Source: Gammaproteobacteria bacterium (GTDB lineage Bacteria; Pseudomonadota; Gammaproteobacteria; Pseudomonadales; Pseudohongiellaceae). Taken from it: a stretch of DNA of 64,000 nucleotides. Each line of letters begins with the position of its first letter. The first letter of the stretch is position 1. The DNA lies in the NCBI GenBank assembly GCA_028818225.1, contig JAPPOG010000045.1, positions 1 to 64,000 of the forward strand, given 5' to 3'. The translations under genes were made by a program, and so were the position numbers. This document shows positions 19,099-27,576 of the stretch, one piece after another. Under the pieces are notes generated by a model. The model had not been told where the DNA came from and ran no database searches. It worked only from the letters and a program-made list of their open reading frames with translations.

Positions 19099-20226
19099 AT
19101 GGCAAATACCAGCAGGCGGATATTCTTACAAAAGGTGGCAATTTCTGGTGCTGCCTTCTCTATCCCGAAATTTACACTCGCTCAACAAAACTGGCGCGTC
19201 TACACTGTGGCGGGTACAGGTATCGCTGGATACGAATTCGAGGGCAGGCAGGGTCTTATAGCCACCGAAACTCCGGTTAATAATCCTTATGGCGTGGTGA
19301 TAGGACCAGGGGCAGCCCTCTACTTCTGCGAGGTCGATACCGGCAGAACTCGCCGTCTCAATTTGCAAACTAATCGCCTGACTACAATTGCGGGTAATGG
19401 CGAGAAAGGCTTTGTCACAGAATCCCGCCGGCCATTGGAAACATCATTCAATGCGCCCCATGAAATTCGCTGGGACGAACAAGGCAATTTGTATATCGTG
19501 GAGAGAGATTCTCATAGCGTTCGCCGCATCGCCGCAAGAACTGGATTAGTGACAGTGCTGGCAGGCAATGGTGAACCGGGAGACGGTGGCGATGGCCGTT
19601 CCGCGGTACTGTCGCAATTGAATCGACCCCATAGTATTGCCTTCGATTCACTGGGCAACTTGCTTATTTGTGATATTGGCAATCACCGATTGCGGATTGT
19701 CGAGCGGGACACAGGAATTATTAGAACCCTGTCAGGGACAGGGGAGAGAGTAAGACCGCCGGATTCAGCTCCACTTGAAGGCACACCATTGTTCGGGCCA
19801 CGTTCGATTGACACCGATCCGGATGGCAATGCCTACCTCGTGCTGCGGGAAGGCAACGCCGTCTATCAACTCGATATTCAGGGAAATCGCTTGCAGCGCA
19901 TTGCCGGAACTGGCGAACAGGGCTACACCGGAGACGGCGGCCCCGCAATTAACTGCACCTTCAATGGCCCCAAAGGGATAGCCTATTCACGCCAGGACCA
20001 TTCCCTCTATATCGTGGATACAGAAAACCATGTGATAAGACGCATGGCTCTCTCTACCGGCATTATTGATACGGTTTTGGGTAATGGAGAAAGAGGTGAT
20101 GGCCCCGATGGCGATCCTTTAAACTGCATGACCGATCGCCCTCATGGCGTATGCGTGCATGAAGGCATCGTTTATGTCACCGATAGCGAGAGCCATCGCG
20201 TGCGCGCAATATCCGGGCTTATGTAA
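19099..20226 (+). CDS. Exported NHL-repeat beta-propeller protein
   Basis: A 375-residue propeller with strong NHL blades, including repeated GNGExGxxGDG turns and LYIVDxxNHxxRR-type strands (for example near residues 165-205 and 300-320). The N-terminus SRRIFLQKVAISGAAF resembles a twin-arginine signal, with cleavage near LAQQ. Blades of the GTGEQGYTGDGGPA type are common in secreted NHL proteins of environmental bacteria, but I cannot assign an activity. AAGGA lies at a good distance from the ATG. It probably follows the FMN reductase in one transcript. Confidence 0.82.
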   Translation: MANTSRRIFLQKVAISGAAFSIPKFTLAQQNWRVYTVAGTGIAGYEFEGRQGLIATETPVNNPYGVVIGPGAALYFCEVDTGRTRRLNLQTNRLTTIAGNGEKGFVTESRRPLETSFNAPHEIRWDEQGNLYIVERDSHSVRRIAARTGLVTVLAGNGEPGDGGDGRSAVLSQLNRPHSIAFDSLGNLLICDIGNHRLRIVERDTGIIRTLSGTGERVRPPDSAPLEGTPLFGPRSIDTDPDGNAYLVLREGNAVYQLDIQGNRLQRIAGTGEQGYTGDGGPAINCTFNGPKGIAYSRQDHSLYIVDTENHVIRRMALSTGIIDTVLGNGERGDGPDGDPLNCMTDRPHGVCVHEGIVYVTDSESHRVRAISGLM

Positions 20227-20267
20227 ACGTAGTAACCCGATGCGACGAATCTTTTCAGTTATCGGCT

Positions 20268-21074
20268 CTAATCGTAATAGTAAGGAGACAGGTTAAGGGA
20301 ATTAGCCAGCTCCAGACTATGTTCAATCCAGAATGTCGCACCTGCTTCCTGGGTCAATACTTCCACCCGGTTCATCGAACGCAAGGTTTCTGCGGCATCG
20401 GTGTTGAATACCGGCGTTCTCCGCAACATGCGACTGACTTCGAAATGATAGAGATCCCCTGACAACACCAAAGGACCAAAGTTTTCTAACTCGAGTTTCA
20501 ATACCTGGTGCCCAGGAGTATGGCCGGGGGCAGAAATGATTACTACGCTGCCATCACCGAACACATCATGATCGCCCTGCAGTAAAACTTTCGTGGAGTT
20601 GGCAAGTTCAGTATAAAGCGGTGGTCGAAAAACCGGATTGCTTTCCGCATCATAAAATGCTGCATGGTATTCAGTTTCCTGAATTAACAGGGTTGCGCTG
20701 GCGAATTCATTTGCCGCACCTACATGGTCGTAATGAAAATGAGAGTAAGCCGTGTAATCTATATCCCGAGGTGATACGCCAATTGCTGCCAATTGATCGA
20801 TTATCGATTCTTCATACCAGCTGGTCGCATCAGCCTGCCGCGGCCCCACCATGTCCAGTGGTAATCCTGCATCCCAGATCATCTTGCCGTCGGGATGATC
20901 AATGAGATAACAGGGAACGAACAATTCCCTGACATCAGTTTCTTCGTTAGTTATGCCAAAGTTACTGACATCAGCAAAGCTGAGATGACCGCAGTCGAAT
21001 ATATAGAGTTTAGGTCCAGCGTTTGCGGCAGAAACGAACAATAGAGTTATCGTCGCAACCAGTATTTTCCTCAT
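20268..21074 (-). CDS. Exported metallo-beta-lactamase-fold protein, N-acyl-homoserine-lactonase-like
   Basis: MBL-fold hydrolase, 268 residues, with a signal peptide ending ANAG. The metal motif is SHFHYDHVG (HxHxDH), and further ligands are likely in PGHTPGH and LSGDLYHF. The layout (a WDAGL strand, HFHYDH, ETEY, APGHTPGHQ) matches the lactonase branch that contains AttM/AiiA-type quorum-quenching enzymes, though other lactones or esters are possible. Periplasmic location is unusual for that branch. GGAGCAGGAC precedes the ATG. Confidence 0.82.
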   Translation of the reverse strand: MRKILVATITLLFVSAANAGPKLYIFDCGHLSFADVSNFGITNEETDVRELFVPCYLIDHPDGKMIWDAGLPLDMVGPRQADATSWYEESIIDQLAAIGVSPRDIDYTAYSHFHYDHVGAANEFASATLLIQETEYHAAFYDAESNPVFRPPLYTELANSTKVLLQGDHDVFGDGSVVIISAPGHTPGHQVLKLELENFGPLVLSGDLYHFEVSRMLRRTPVFNTDAAETLRSMNRVEVLTQEAGATFWIEHSLELANSLNLSPYYYD

Positions 21075-21607
21075 GTCCTGCTCCTTATTATTCTTTTCAA
21101 TTTACACATTTTAACTTGTTCTTCGATCTCTCATTCTCAATTGCTCATCCAACCATTGAATGAATCGAACGTCCAGACTGCCAATACCCTTATCATGCGA
21201 ATAGAATTACAGGGCTCTGTCGCTTGCAAGCTACTGCAGTACTCTAGTAAAGCGTGTATCCCAATATTCATCTTCCAATCTACCTTCCTGGTGGAATAAG
21301 CAGGCAAGCTGAACGTTGTCTGGGGTTTTCACGAATTGGATGGTTTGGCGCGGAGGCATGAAGCGAAATTAACACCAAATTCGGGCACTTTGAAGGGATT
21401 TGAGACGGTTATCCCGGTGTCACTGTCAAATTGGGACTCGAGAAAAGACCATCTGTCGCATCTGCTATTCAGGTCATTGGTGCAAACTAGCTTGGTATTC
21501 TTAATGAACCAATTTGACCTGAAGGGGCAAAGCCCATGAACGCACAGATTGAACAAAAGTAGAACCTTACAGCAAAAACATTTCAATCCTGATTTAACTG
21601 GCTGTAA
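21075..21607 (+). other. Intergenic stretch without a convincing gene
   Basis: About 530 bases between a minus-strand lactonase-like gene and a possible gene remnant. Several short open frames occur on both strands, but none has a ribosome binding site, a sensible protein composition or a recognisable motif. The first 60 bases probably carry the lactonase promoter. The rest may be decayed coding sequence, because it runs into the remnant at 21608. Confidence 0.5.
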
Positions 21608-21784
21608 GAGAAGAATGACTATGATACTTTCCAATTGGAGTCTGTTTCTGCAAACAGAGCGGCACTCAGTGGACTAAGCTACGAAATTGTTGACAATAAG
21701 CATCTGGAGATGAAGCTGCGATTACGCCAGAATGACAGAAGCTCAAGTACTGCAATCTTTGATCTAGCTCCAGTAAATCTTTAG
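21608..21784 (+). pseudogene. Possible 3' remnant of a protein gene
   Basis: A reading frame without a start codon near its beginning opens after TAA (21605-21607) and ends at TAG (21782-21784). It encodes about 58 residues with a protein-like pattern: FQLESVSANRAALSGLSYEI, then a charged strand HLEMKLRLR and a closing IFDLAPVNL. Alternating hydrophobic residues and the absence of shadowing by another gene suggest the tail of a beta-sheet protein that lost its 5' part. It could also be chance. Confidence 0.3.
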
Positions 21785-21827
21785 TCAGGCGTAACATAAT
21801 AATCACATTATCTATAAGGAGCGAAAT

Positions 21828-22091
21828 GTGAGCGAAGAACGAGTAAAAGAACTATTAAGCGAACTTATCGCAGAGCTGGAAAAAACAGATTCCATAGACA
21901 AGGACGTGGTTGAGTCTGCCCGCAAACTCGAAACAAGCGTACATGATTTTGTAAATCCAGAGATAGACACAGCAGAGAATACGATTCTAGATGATGCAAT
22001 TGCACTCGAAGCATCATTCGCCGCTACTCATCCGGTAGCAGAAAAAATCATTCGCGAATTGGTTAATTCCCTCAGCAGAATCGGGATTTAA
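21828..22091 (+). CDS. Small acidic helical protein, DUF4404-like
   Basis: An 87-residue protein, mostly helical and acidic, starting MSEERVKELLSEL. Its size and the pattern of an N-terminal helix, an acidic middle and a C-terminal helix ending in LVNSLSRIGI recall the DUF4404 family, whose role is unknown. The start is GTG at 21828, with AAGGAG at 21816-21821; the overlapping ATG at 21826 is followed at once by TGA. It converges with the next gene, and the two share the four bases TTAA (22088-22091) as stop codons. Confidence 0.75.
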   Translation: MSEERVKELLSELIAELEKTDSIDKDVVESARKLETSVHDFVNPEIDTAENTILDDAIALEASFAATHPVAEKIIRELVNSLSRIGI

Positions 22092-22495
22092 TTTGCCAAG
22101 TGCAATTCGATTGGAATCGAGTTTTCTCGACTACCCAAGAGGGTTCCTATTAAGCTGTCGCCCCATCCATATTTAGTCTGCATTAACTCGTTGATTCGAT
22201 CACTCTTATCTTCCCGGAGTGTAGCTGTATAGCGATAACGGCGATCATTGCGAGTTAATTCGAGCTGATCATTTGCTAAGATCCGACTGAACCAGCCTGA
22301 ACCGGCTGCACCTACTCTGAGGTATTGATAACCAGCATCATCAACCACCCAAAGTCGGGTAGTTACTTCTTCACCCTGCTCATCCAGCGTATGGAGCTCT
22401 ACTACTTCCACCCGCTCAGATGCCACATACTGAAGTGCGAATAACAATAAAACCAGTCCTACCACGGAACCCATTATCCAGCGCAGAATATTCAT
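22088..22495 (-). CDS. Membrane-anchored small protein of unknown function
   Basis: About 135 residues. I start it at ATG 22495 (MNILRWIMGSV), which has AAGGGGG just upstream; an in-frame start at 22513 would add six residues. One N-terminal membrane helix (about residues 4-22) is followed by a beta-rich domain (TTRLWVVDDAGYQYLRVG) and a basic C-terminal half. The strand order hints at a split-barrel fold like its divergent neighbour, but the similarity is weak. It is divergent from the gene at 22615, with about 120 bases between starts, so shared control is possible. Confidence 0.62.
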   Translation of the reverse strand: MNILRWIMGSVVGLVLLLFALQYVASERVEVVELHTLDEQGEEVTTRLWVVDDAGYQYLRVGAAGSGWFSRILANDQLELTRNDRRYRYTATLREDKSDRINELMQTKYGWGDSLIGTLLGSRENSIPIELHLAN

Positions 22496-22614
22496 AGAAA
22501 ACCCCCTTCTCAACTCGACACATACTACATTAAAAAAATTGTAATGGTTTAACAGGTGCTGGCATTGAATCTAAAGAACGAGTAAGTTTTCACAATCAAA
22601 ACAGAGGATTGCAC

Positions 22615-23130
22615 ATGAAGAAATTTTTTAAGTGGTTTGGAATCGTCATTGCAACATTAGTTGTGGCGATAGGCCTATTTCTTTTTACTATGCGCTTCAC
22701 CGATGGCCCCATAGAAATTTTTACTGGTGGCCCCTTCAGTAGTGGAGAACTGGCGGTTGCTCCAACGGATTGGTCCTATCTGACTGATAGGAATGTTATC
22801 GAATTTCAGACCATGAACCCGCCCCGATCCCGCACCGTATGGTTGGCGGTACATCAAAGCCGACTGTTTATCGTGAGCGGCTACATGAACACGGGCTTTG
22901 GAGCTATCTGGAAACAATGGCCTCATTATCTCGAAGAAGATGATCGCATCACTCTCAGGATTGACGGTAATCTCTATGAGCAGCGCCTGGAAAGAATCAT
23001 GGAGGGGCCTGAAGTAGTACCTGTGCTAAACGAATTGGCGCGCAAATATTTCGGTGGAGCCAGTGGGCTGGGATCGGCTGAAACCGTGACTAATGGCGAT
23101 ACCTGGATGTTTGAGGTGGTATCCAGATAG
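22615..23130 (+). CDS. Membrane-anchored periplasmic protein, possible split-barrel fold, paralogue B
   Basis: About 171 residues with an N-terminal membrane helix (residues 8-28) and a periplasmic domain. I start it at ATG 22615, placed seven bases after AGAGGA; the frame extends one codon pair upstream to a TTG. The domain matches the protein at 15866-16408 in the order of key features: a GGPF turn, DWSYL, a TVWLAVHQ strand, a conserved Trp (WKQWPHYL), a RIDGNLYEQRLERI strand, and a C-terminal WMFEVVSR. Function is unknown; a flavin- or PLP-binding split barrel is a guess from strand order. Confidence 0.65.
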   Translation: MKKFFKWFGIVIATLVVAIGLFLFTMRFTDGPIEIFTGGPFSSGELAVAPTDWSYLTDRNVIEFQTMNPPRSRTVWLAVHQSRLFIVSGYMNTGFGAIWKQWPHYLEEDDRITLRIDGNLYEQRLERIMEGPEVVPVLNELARKYFGGASGLGSAETVTNGDTWMFEVVSR

Positions 23131-23241
23131 GACTGTTTTATACAGCTCATAGCAGCAAATTTGAGATGCGGATTGGTGGCAATCCATGCCAATATAGGAA
23201 CATCATCAAAGGCCCCAGTGCCTGATCTAGCGGGAAGGACT

Positions 23242-24462
23242 ATGAAAACAATCAACACAATTACCATTTCGTCCATTATTGCCTTATTTCTGGTGAGTTG
23301 CGGCGAATCAGAGCAACCTGCCCAGGTAGCCACTCCGGAATTAAGTTTTGAAGAAAGCTTCCAGACGCAACTTATACAAGCTCAGCAGGGAGATGTGATT
23401 GAAGTCCCGGCGGGTACTCACAATTTTAGCCGTAGTCTTTCCTTAACCGTGCCAGGCGTAACCATTCGTGGTGCAGGCATGAACGAATCGATTCTGTCTT
23501 TTGTTAATCAGGTTCAGGGTGCGGAAGGCTTATTGGTTACAGCGGATGATTTTGTCATCGAAGATTTAGCTATCGAAGATACAGTGGGCGACGCACTTAA
23601 AATAAATGAAAGCACTAATGTCACCATTCGCCGGGTGCGAACCGAGTGGACTAACGGGCCGGATTCAGAAAACGGTGCCTATGGCATCTACCCGGTGCAG
23701 TCTCGAAATATCCTGATCGAAGGATCAGTAGCAATCGGTGCGGCAGACGCTGGCATATATGTTGGGCAATCGAGTCAAATTGTAGTGCGCAATTCCCGCG
23801 CCGAATACAATGTCGCTGGAATCGAAATTGAAAATTCAACCTATGCAGATGTTTATGACAACGTCGCGACCAATAACACCGGCGGCGTTTTAGTTTTTGA
23901 TTTACCCAATCTCGAAGTACAAGGTGGCCAGGCAACCCGCGTTTTCAATAACCAGATCTATCGCAATAACACAGAAAACTTCGCACCCGAGGGAGCTATT
24001 GTTGGCAACGTTCCTCCGGGAACCGGTCTTCTCGTATTAGCAAACGACAACATCGAAGTATTTGAGAATGAATTCTGGGATAACGGCAACGTGAATATCA
24101 TGGTTTATAGTTTTACCCTTGGTGGCCGAACCGTAAATGATCCAAACTATGATCCTTTCCCTGAACAGATTTATATTCATGACAATGAGTTTCGTGGCGG
24201 TGGTACCGCGCCAAGGCATCGCTTACTAATGGCATGGCACGAAGTGGCTCAGGTAAACACGCCTAACATAGTATGGGGAGGACTGGTTAAAGAGGGTAGT
24301 GACTCTTCGAACATCATCTGCCTCGGATTAGACTCCGATGCCTCCTTTCTCAATCTAAAAGGCGGCCACGATCCGGCCGATGTCAGCTACGACCCGGCAC
24401 CCCACCGTTGCACCCTGCCCAGGCTTTCACCGGTGGAATTTGATTTCCCCGGAGACGATTAA
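23242..24462 (+). CDS. Lipoprotein with parallel beta-helix repeats
   Basis: About 406 residues. I start it at ATG 23242, preceded by GGAAGGAC; the open frame reaches back to 23161. The lipobox LVSC places the acylated Cys at residue 20. The mature part has NosD/pectate-lyase-like right-handed beta-helix repeats with many Asn-ladder positions, such as NITGG-type turns, VRNSRAEYN and VFNNQIYRNN. Such proteins bind or cleave polysaccharides or act as surface scaffolds. No clear pectate-lyase calcium site is seen. Its stop codon is shared as TTAA with the convergent ArsR gene. Confidence 0.82.
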   Translation: MKTINTITISSIIALFLVSCGESEQPAQVATPELSFEESFQTQLIQAQQGDVIEVPAGTHNFSRSLSLTVPGVTIRGAGMNESILSFVNQVQGAEGLLVTADDFVIEDLAIEDTVGDALKINESTNVTIRRVRTEWTNGPDSENGAYGIYPVQSRNILIEGSVAIGAADAGIYVGQSSQIVVRNSRAEYNVAGIEIENSTYADVYDNVATNNTGGVLVFDLPNLEVQGGQATRVFNNQIYRNNTENFAPEGAIVGNVPPGTGLLVLANDNIEVFENEFWDNGNVNIMVYSFTLGGRTVNDPNYDPFPEQIYIHDNEFRGGGTAPRHRLLMAWHEVAQVNTPNIVWGGLVKEGSDSSNIICLGLDSDASFLNLKGGHDPADVSYDPAPHRCTLPRLSPVEFDFPGDD

Positions 24463-24806
24463 GAAGTTTCCAAATCTGTCCGCAAGCGACTCAGAAAGCT
24501 TGCAGACGGTTCCGCATAGGCCTTGATCCAGCGCTCATGGAAGTGCTGGATGGGGCTCACATCCGGGTAATTCCAGCGCTGCCGTCCTGCTTTTCTGGTA
24601 ATTATCAGGCGTACCTTCTCCAAAACCCACAGATGCTGCATCACGGTACAGCGATTGAGCCAGGGCAGTTCCCCGCAGATAGCCCCGGTAGTCCGGGGCT
24701 CATCCCGCAATATATCCAGAATCTGGCGCCGATCCGAGCTGGTGATAGCTTTGATTACCAACTCGTCCTGCTCATCTGCTCTATTTTTTAAAGGACGCTT
24801 GACCAT
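24459..24806 (-). CDS. ArsR-family winged-helix transcriptional regulator
   Basis: A 115-residue regulator with a winged helix-turn-helix: SSDRRQILDILRDEPRTTGAICGELPWLNRCTVMQHLWVLEKVRLI, followed by a wing with RKAGRQRWNY. It lacks the ELCV-type Cys pair of metal sensors, so it is more like the ArsR branch that controls an adjacent AHSA1/SRPBCC gene. That gene is divergent at 24881. A perfect palindrome at 24816-24835 between the two starts is a plausible operator, allowing repression of both. Its ATG lies only a few bases from a possible transcription start, so the message may be nearly leaderless. Confidence 0.88.
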   Translation of the reverse strand: MVKRPLKNRADEQDELVIKAITSSDRRQILDILRDEPRTTGAICGELPWLNRCTVMQHLWVLEKVRLIITRKAGRQRWNYPDVSPIQHFHERWIKAYAEPSASFLSRLRTDLETS

Positions 24807-24815
24807 TGGGAAAAC

Positions 24816-24835
24816 AAGTTATTTTGATATAACTT
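24816..24835. promoter_or_regulatory. Candidate ArsR operator palindrome
   Basis: AAGTTAT (24816-24822), six-base spacer TTTGAT, ATAACTT (24829-24835): a perfect 7-base inverted repeat in the 74-base gap between the divergent ArsR and AHSA1 genes. It lies beside a minus-strand TTGTCA (24844-24839) with a 17-base spacer to TAACTT (24821-24816), and a plus-strand TTGACA at 24838. Binding would therefore cover both promoters. The role is inferred from position and symmetry. Confidence 0.65.
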
Positions 24836-24880
24836 ATTTGACAAGCGCTGACTGAAGATAAAGGTGGGGAGGAGAGAAAA

Positions 24881-25327
24881 ATGGCGAGAAATTTCACCGT
24901 AAGCACCCAGATCAATAAGCCCATAGCGGAAGTATTCAAGGCTGTTGTATCCAGTAAGGAGATGAGCAACTACTTCACGGACAAATGCAGTCAGGATTAT
25001 AAGGAAGGAGAGACCAGCATTTTCTGGTGGGAAAACTATGGTGACCACCCAGTCTATGTAAAGACCGTAAAAGAAAACACGCTTATTGAGTTCACTATAA
25101 ATTCTCAGGAGTGGCAAAAGACAAACGAGGTTCCTGACTATGAAGTTACTGTCACCATGAAGTTCGAAGCACTAAATGAAAACAGCACCATGTTCAGTAT
25201 CAGCGAGGACGGCTGGCAGGAAGACGCGGAAAGTATTCGCGGCAGTTATGACAACTGTGGTGGCTGGCAGCACATGATAATGTGCTTAAAGGCCTACCTG
25301 GAGTATGGGATTAACTTGAGAAAGTAA
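24881..25327 (+). CDS. AHSA1/SRPBCC-domain protein
   Basis: A 148-residue START-like protein beginning with the typical first strand and helix (FTVSTQINKPIAEVFKAVV), then YFTDKCSQDY and GxxxFWWENY strands, and ending in the long helix GGWQHMIMCLKAYLEYGINL. These proteins bind hydrophobic ligands in a deep pocket and are frequently paired with a divergent ArsR regulator, as here. The ligand is unknown. GGAGAG precedes the ATG. Confidence 0.87.
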   Translation: MARNFTVSTQINKPIAEVFKAVVSSKEMSNYFTDKCSQDYKEGETSIFWWENYGDHPVYVKTVKENTLIEFTINSQEWQKTNEVPDYEVTVTMKFEALNENSTMFSISEDGWQEDAESIRGSYDNCGGWQHMIMCLKAYLEYGINLRK

Positions 25328-25354
25328 CCTGTCTAAATCTTAAACCTGGTAGTC

Positions 25355-25391
25355 GCAAAAACCCGCTCGCCCACAGAAGTGGGCGCTGAGC
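25355..25391 (-). terminator. Probable terminator of the large alpha/beta hydrolase gene
   Basis: Read on the minus strand, CGCCCAC (25374-25368 region) pairs with GTGGGCG around an AGAA/TTCT loop, with extra GCTC/GAGC pairing outside a small bulge, and then GGGTTTTT follows. It starts about 37 bases after the stop of the minus-strand gene at 25428. The plus-strand side has no T run, so it is probably one-directional. Confidence 0.6.
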
Positions 25392-25427
25392 CTAAAAGGA
25401 TAAGTTATCAGTACTTTAATGGTTTAG

Positions 25428-27434
25428 TTATTCAAAAACGCTTGCCATTGCATGGGCAATGTTAATGTAGGCCTCTTTGAATCCAGCCAGTAGATAACCT
25501 TCTTCTATTAACTGGTCAGTTGCCGCCTCATACTTTTCCAGGTAGTCATCATAATTTCGATACAAACCCGCGATGGAGTTGCGCTGATCTCGGTTAGCCA
25601 ATGCTGTGACGGTATCTTTGGCGTAAGGAATATACCCACCCGCTAGCCGGGCCAGAGATCTTTCAGCACCTGTAGCCGGGGCGCGCAGATTCCAGGAAGT
25701 AAAGGTAGCGAGTGGCACGGCTGTAGCCGGCGGCAGAATAGTGCTGTGCCCCAGGTCATTATTGTCTGCCCCTACTGCCGGCACCAGGGCATTGTATAAA
25801 TGATCAGAAGCAGTGGGATGCTCATCAATAATCCTTTCTTCATCCCAACGGCTGCCATAATTGTTATGGCTCGGTTTATAAATAGCAGACGGATGATTGA
25901 CTCCATTTAGTCGATTCCATGCAGCGCGGTTGATTCGATCATCGACATGGGAGGCCACCAGGGAATCATCTTCTATGCGAGGATAACGTGAGGCAGGGGG
26001 CTCTTTACCTTCTGCCACCCAATCGTACATGGCAACCACCAGTGACATGCCAATTGGGTTCCACATGCCGGGGTTTGGTGGTAACTGCCCAGATGTAGCG
26101 GTTCGCGGAATACCATTACCAGAGCCATGTTGGGAACCACCGATGGTGTAAAAACGAACCCCATCCGGAAGAACTGCATCTTCAGTTCCTTCAGGATTAG
26201 TATGGGGAAGTGATCCAGCTCGGATCCAATACTCATTCGAAGTCTGGATGTGCATTACCTTTGGTTCGGTGCTGGACTCCCTCGCCTTCCTTAATATGCC
26301 ATCGGTTCGTCCCGTGAACGGATCGGTACTGTCTCCATAGGTAAATGGAAACAGATCATTGGGGAATAAGTGGTTGGAATGTTGACCGTTGGTGCGAGTG
26401 GGCATGGCGAAGCGATTGTTAAACATGCCGTAACCGCCGCCAGCAATAAACGGAACTACACCATCAAAAACCTGGCGCTGCTCGAGATCGGCATTAAATC
26501 CATCGTACATGTATTGCCGCAGTAAGCGCCCGCTCTGGGAAAAACCGTAGGCAACCGTATGTTCGATTTCTGGAAGATCAAGTTGAGCTAATTGATCGCT
26601 GCCTGCACCGCCGTAACGAATCAGTGAGACCAGGTCACGAATACCTGACATGCCCGCTCCGGCAAGCACAGGATTCTTCGCCTCATAAATTAGTTCGTAG
26701 ATGTAGCCGGGCTTGAAACCACCGTCGACGTTAAGGACTATTTCTTTTTGATTACTGTTTGGTGAATCACTAACAGTCAGATCAAACTGCGAACGTTCGA
26801 TAGGTACGCGAGGATCTGACAGGTAAAGTCGCTCACTGAGACTGGCGGACGCTAAACCCTCTGCGGAGGGTTCATAGGCCAGGTGTCCACCACCGGCAAT
26901 ATTCACATCATTCGCTGCCTGGGTCACGCTGACTTCATAGCGCACATCACCGGTTATCGGATCTTGCAAGCTACCAACAATCGGCGCATGTAATCTCAAG
27001 CCAGTGGGGCTTTCTATAATTTCGTTAATCCAACCGGTTAGTAAATAGGTGTAGCCCAATCCGGACAGGGGATCCTGTAAAGAACTTTCAGGAGGAGTTC
27101 CCCCACGACCACGATTGTTTACCATATAAAGTAAACCACCATTCGCAACCGAGTCATCAGGAACCACCAACTTGAAGTCTGCCGAATACTCTACCAGGCC
27201 ATCATTATTGGTAGGTGCATACTGTATGTCAGTGACAGCGGCATTATTTGGATCATTTGGATCCAGAGTGAAATACACGACACCACTAATTCTGGTGTAA
27301 GAAAAATCCACAGCACTATCAGAAAGGGTCTCTTCATCAGTCACCTCAATTCGAGTTACTTCGGCAAGTGACAGTGAACTGGCTAACGCTAAAATCGCCG
27401 CAAAGAGAAATTTTTGTAACTTGGGCTTATTCAT
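25428..27434 (-). CDS. Exported large alpha/beta-hydrolase-domain protein
   Basis: Secreted 668-residue protein with a signal peptide ending SLAEV. It matches in layout the large secreted hydrolases with an alpha/beta-hydrolase domain that occur in environmental bacteria. The nucleophile elbow is GFSQSG (AYGFSQSGRLLRQ), about residues 290-300, and a catalytic His lies probably in IGGSQHGSG. The N-terminal third is beta-rich and may bind substrate. The reaction is probably ester or lactone hydrolysis, but no substrate can be named. The gene is isolated, with its own probable terminator downstream. Confidence 0.8.
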   Translation of the reverse strand: MNKPKLQKFLFAAILALASSLSLAEVTRIEVTDEETLSDSAVDFSYTRISGVVYFTLDPNDPNNAAVTDIQYAPTNNDGLVEYSADFKLVVPDDSVANGGLLYMVNNRGRGGTPPESSLQDPLSGLGYTYLLTGWINEIIESPTGLRLHAPIVGSLQDPITGDVRYEVSVTQAANDVNIAGGGHLAYEPSAEGLASASLSERLYLSDPRVPIERSQFDLTVSDSPNSNQKEIVLNVDGGFKPGYIYELIYEAKNPVLAGAGMSGIRDLVSLIRYGGAGSDQLAQLDLPEIEHTVAYGFSQSGRLLRQYMYDGFNADLEQRQVFDGVVPFIAGGGYGMFNNRFAMPTRTNGQHSNHLFPNDLFPFTYGDSTDPFTGRTDGILRKARESSTEPKVMHIQTSNEYWIRAGSLPHTNPEGTEDAVLPDGVRFYTIGGSQHGSGNGIPRTATSGQLPPNPGMWNPIGMSLVVAMYDWVAEGKEPPASRYPRIEDDSLVASHVDDRINRAAWNRLNGVNHPSAIYKPSHNNYGSRWDEERIIDEHPTASDHLYNALVPAVGADNNDLGHSTILPPATAVPLATFTSWNLRAPATGAERSLARLAGGYIPYAKDTVTALANRDQRNSIAGLYRNYDDYLEKYEAATDQLIEEGYLLAGFKEAYINIAHAMASVFE

Positions 27435-27576
27435 GGGCTACTCGCTTTGTTGTTCTGATTTTCTATATTTGCAATCTTTAAAGGATTGGCGCCAGGAAGC
27501 TTTAAAACAAGAGACACCGAGTTTTTCGCATTTCGGCGCCTTAGTCAACGGGAAGGCTGCCATGAATAGACAGGGC

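Noticed and set aside
21329-21634. 101-codon minus-strand frame in the 750-base gap
   Set aside because: Cys- and Leu-rich random-looking translation without start signal; it also opposes the better supported remnant at 21608.
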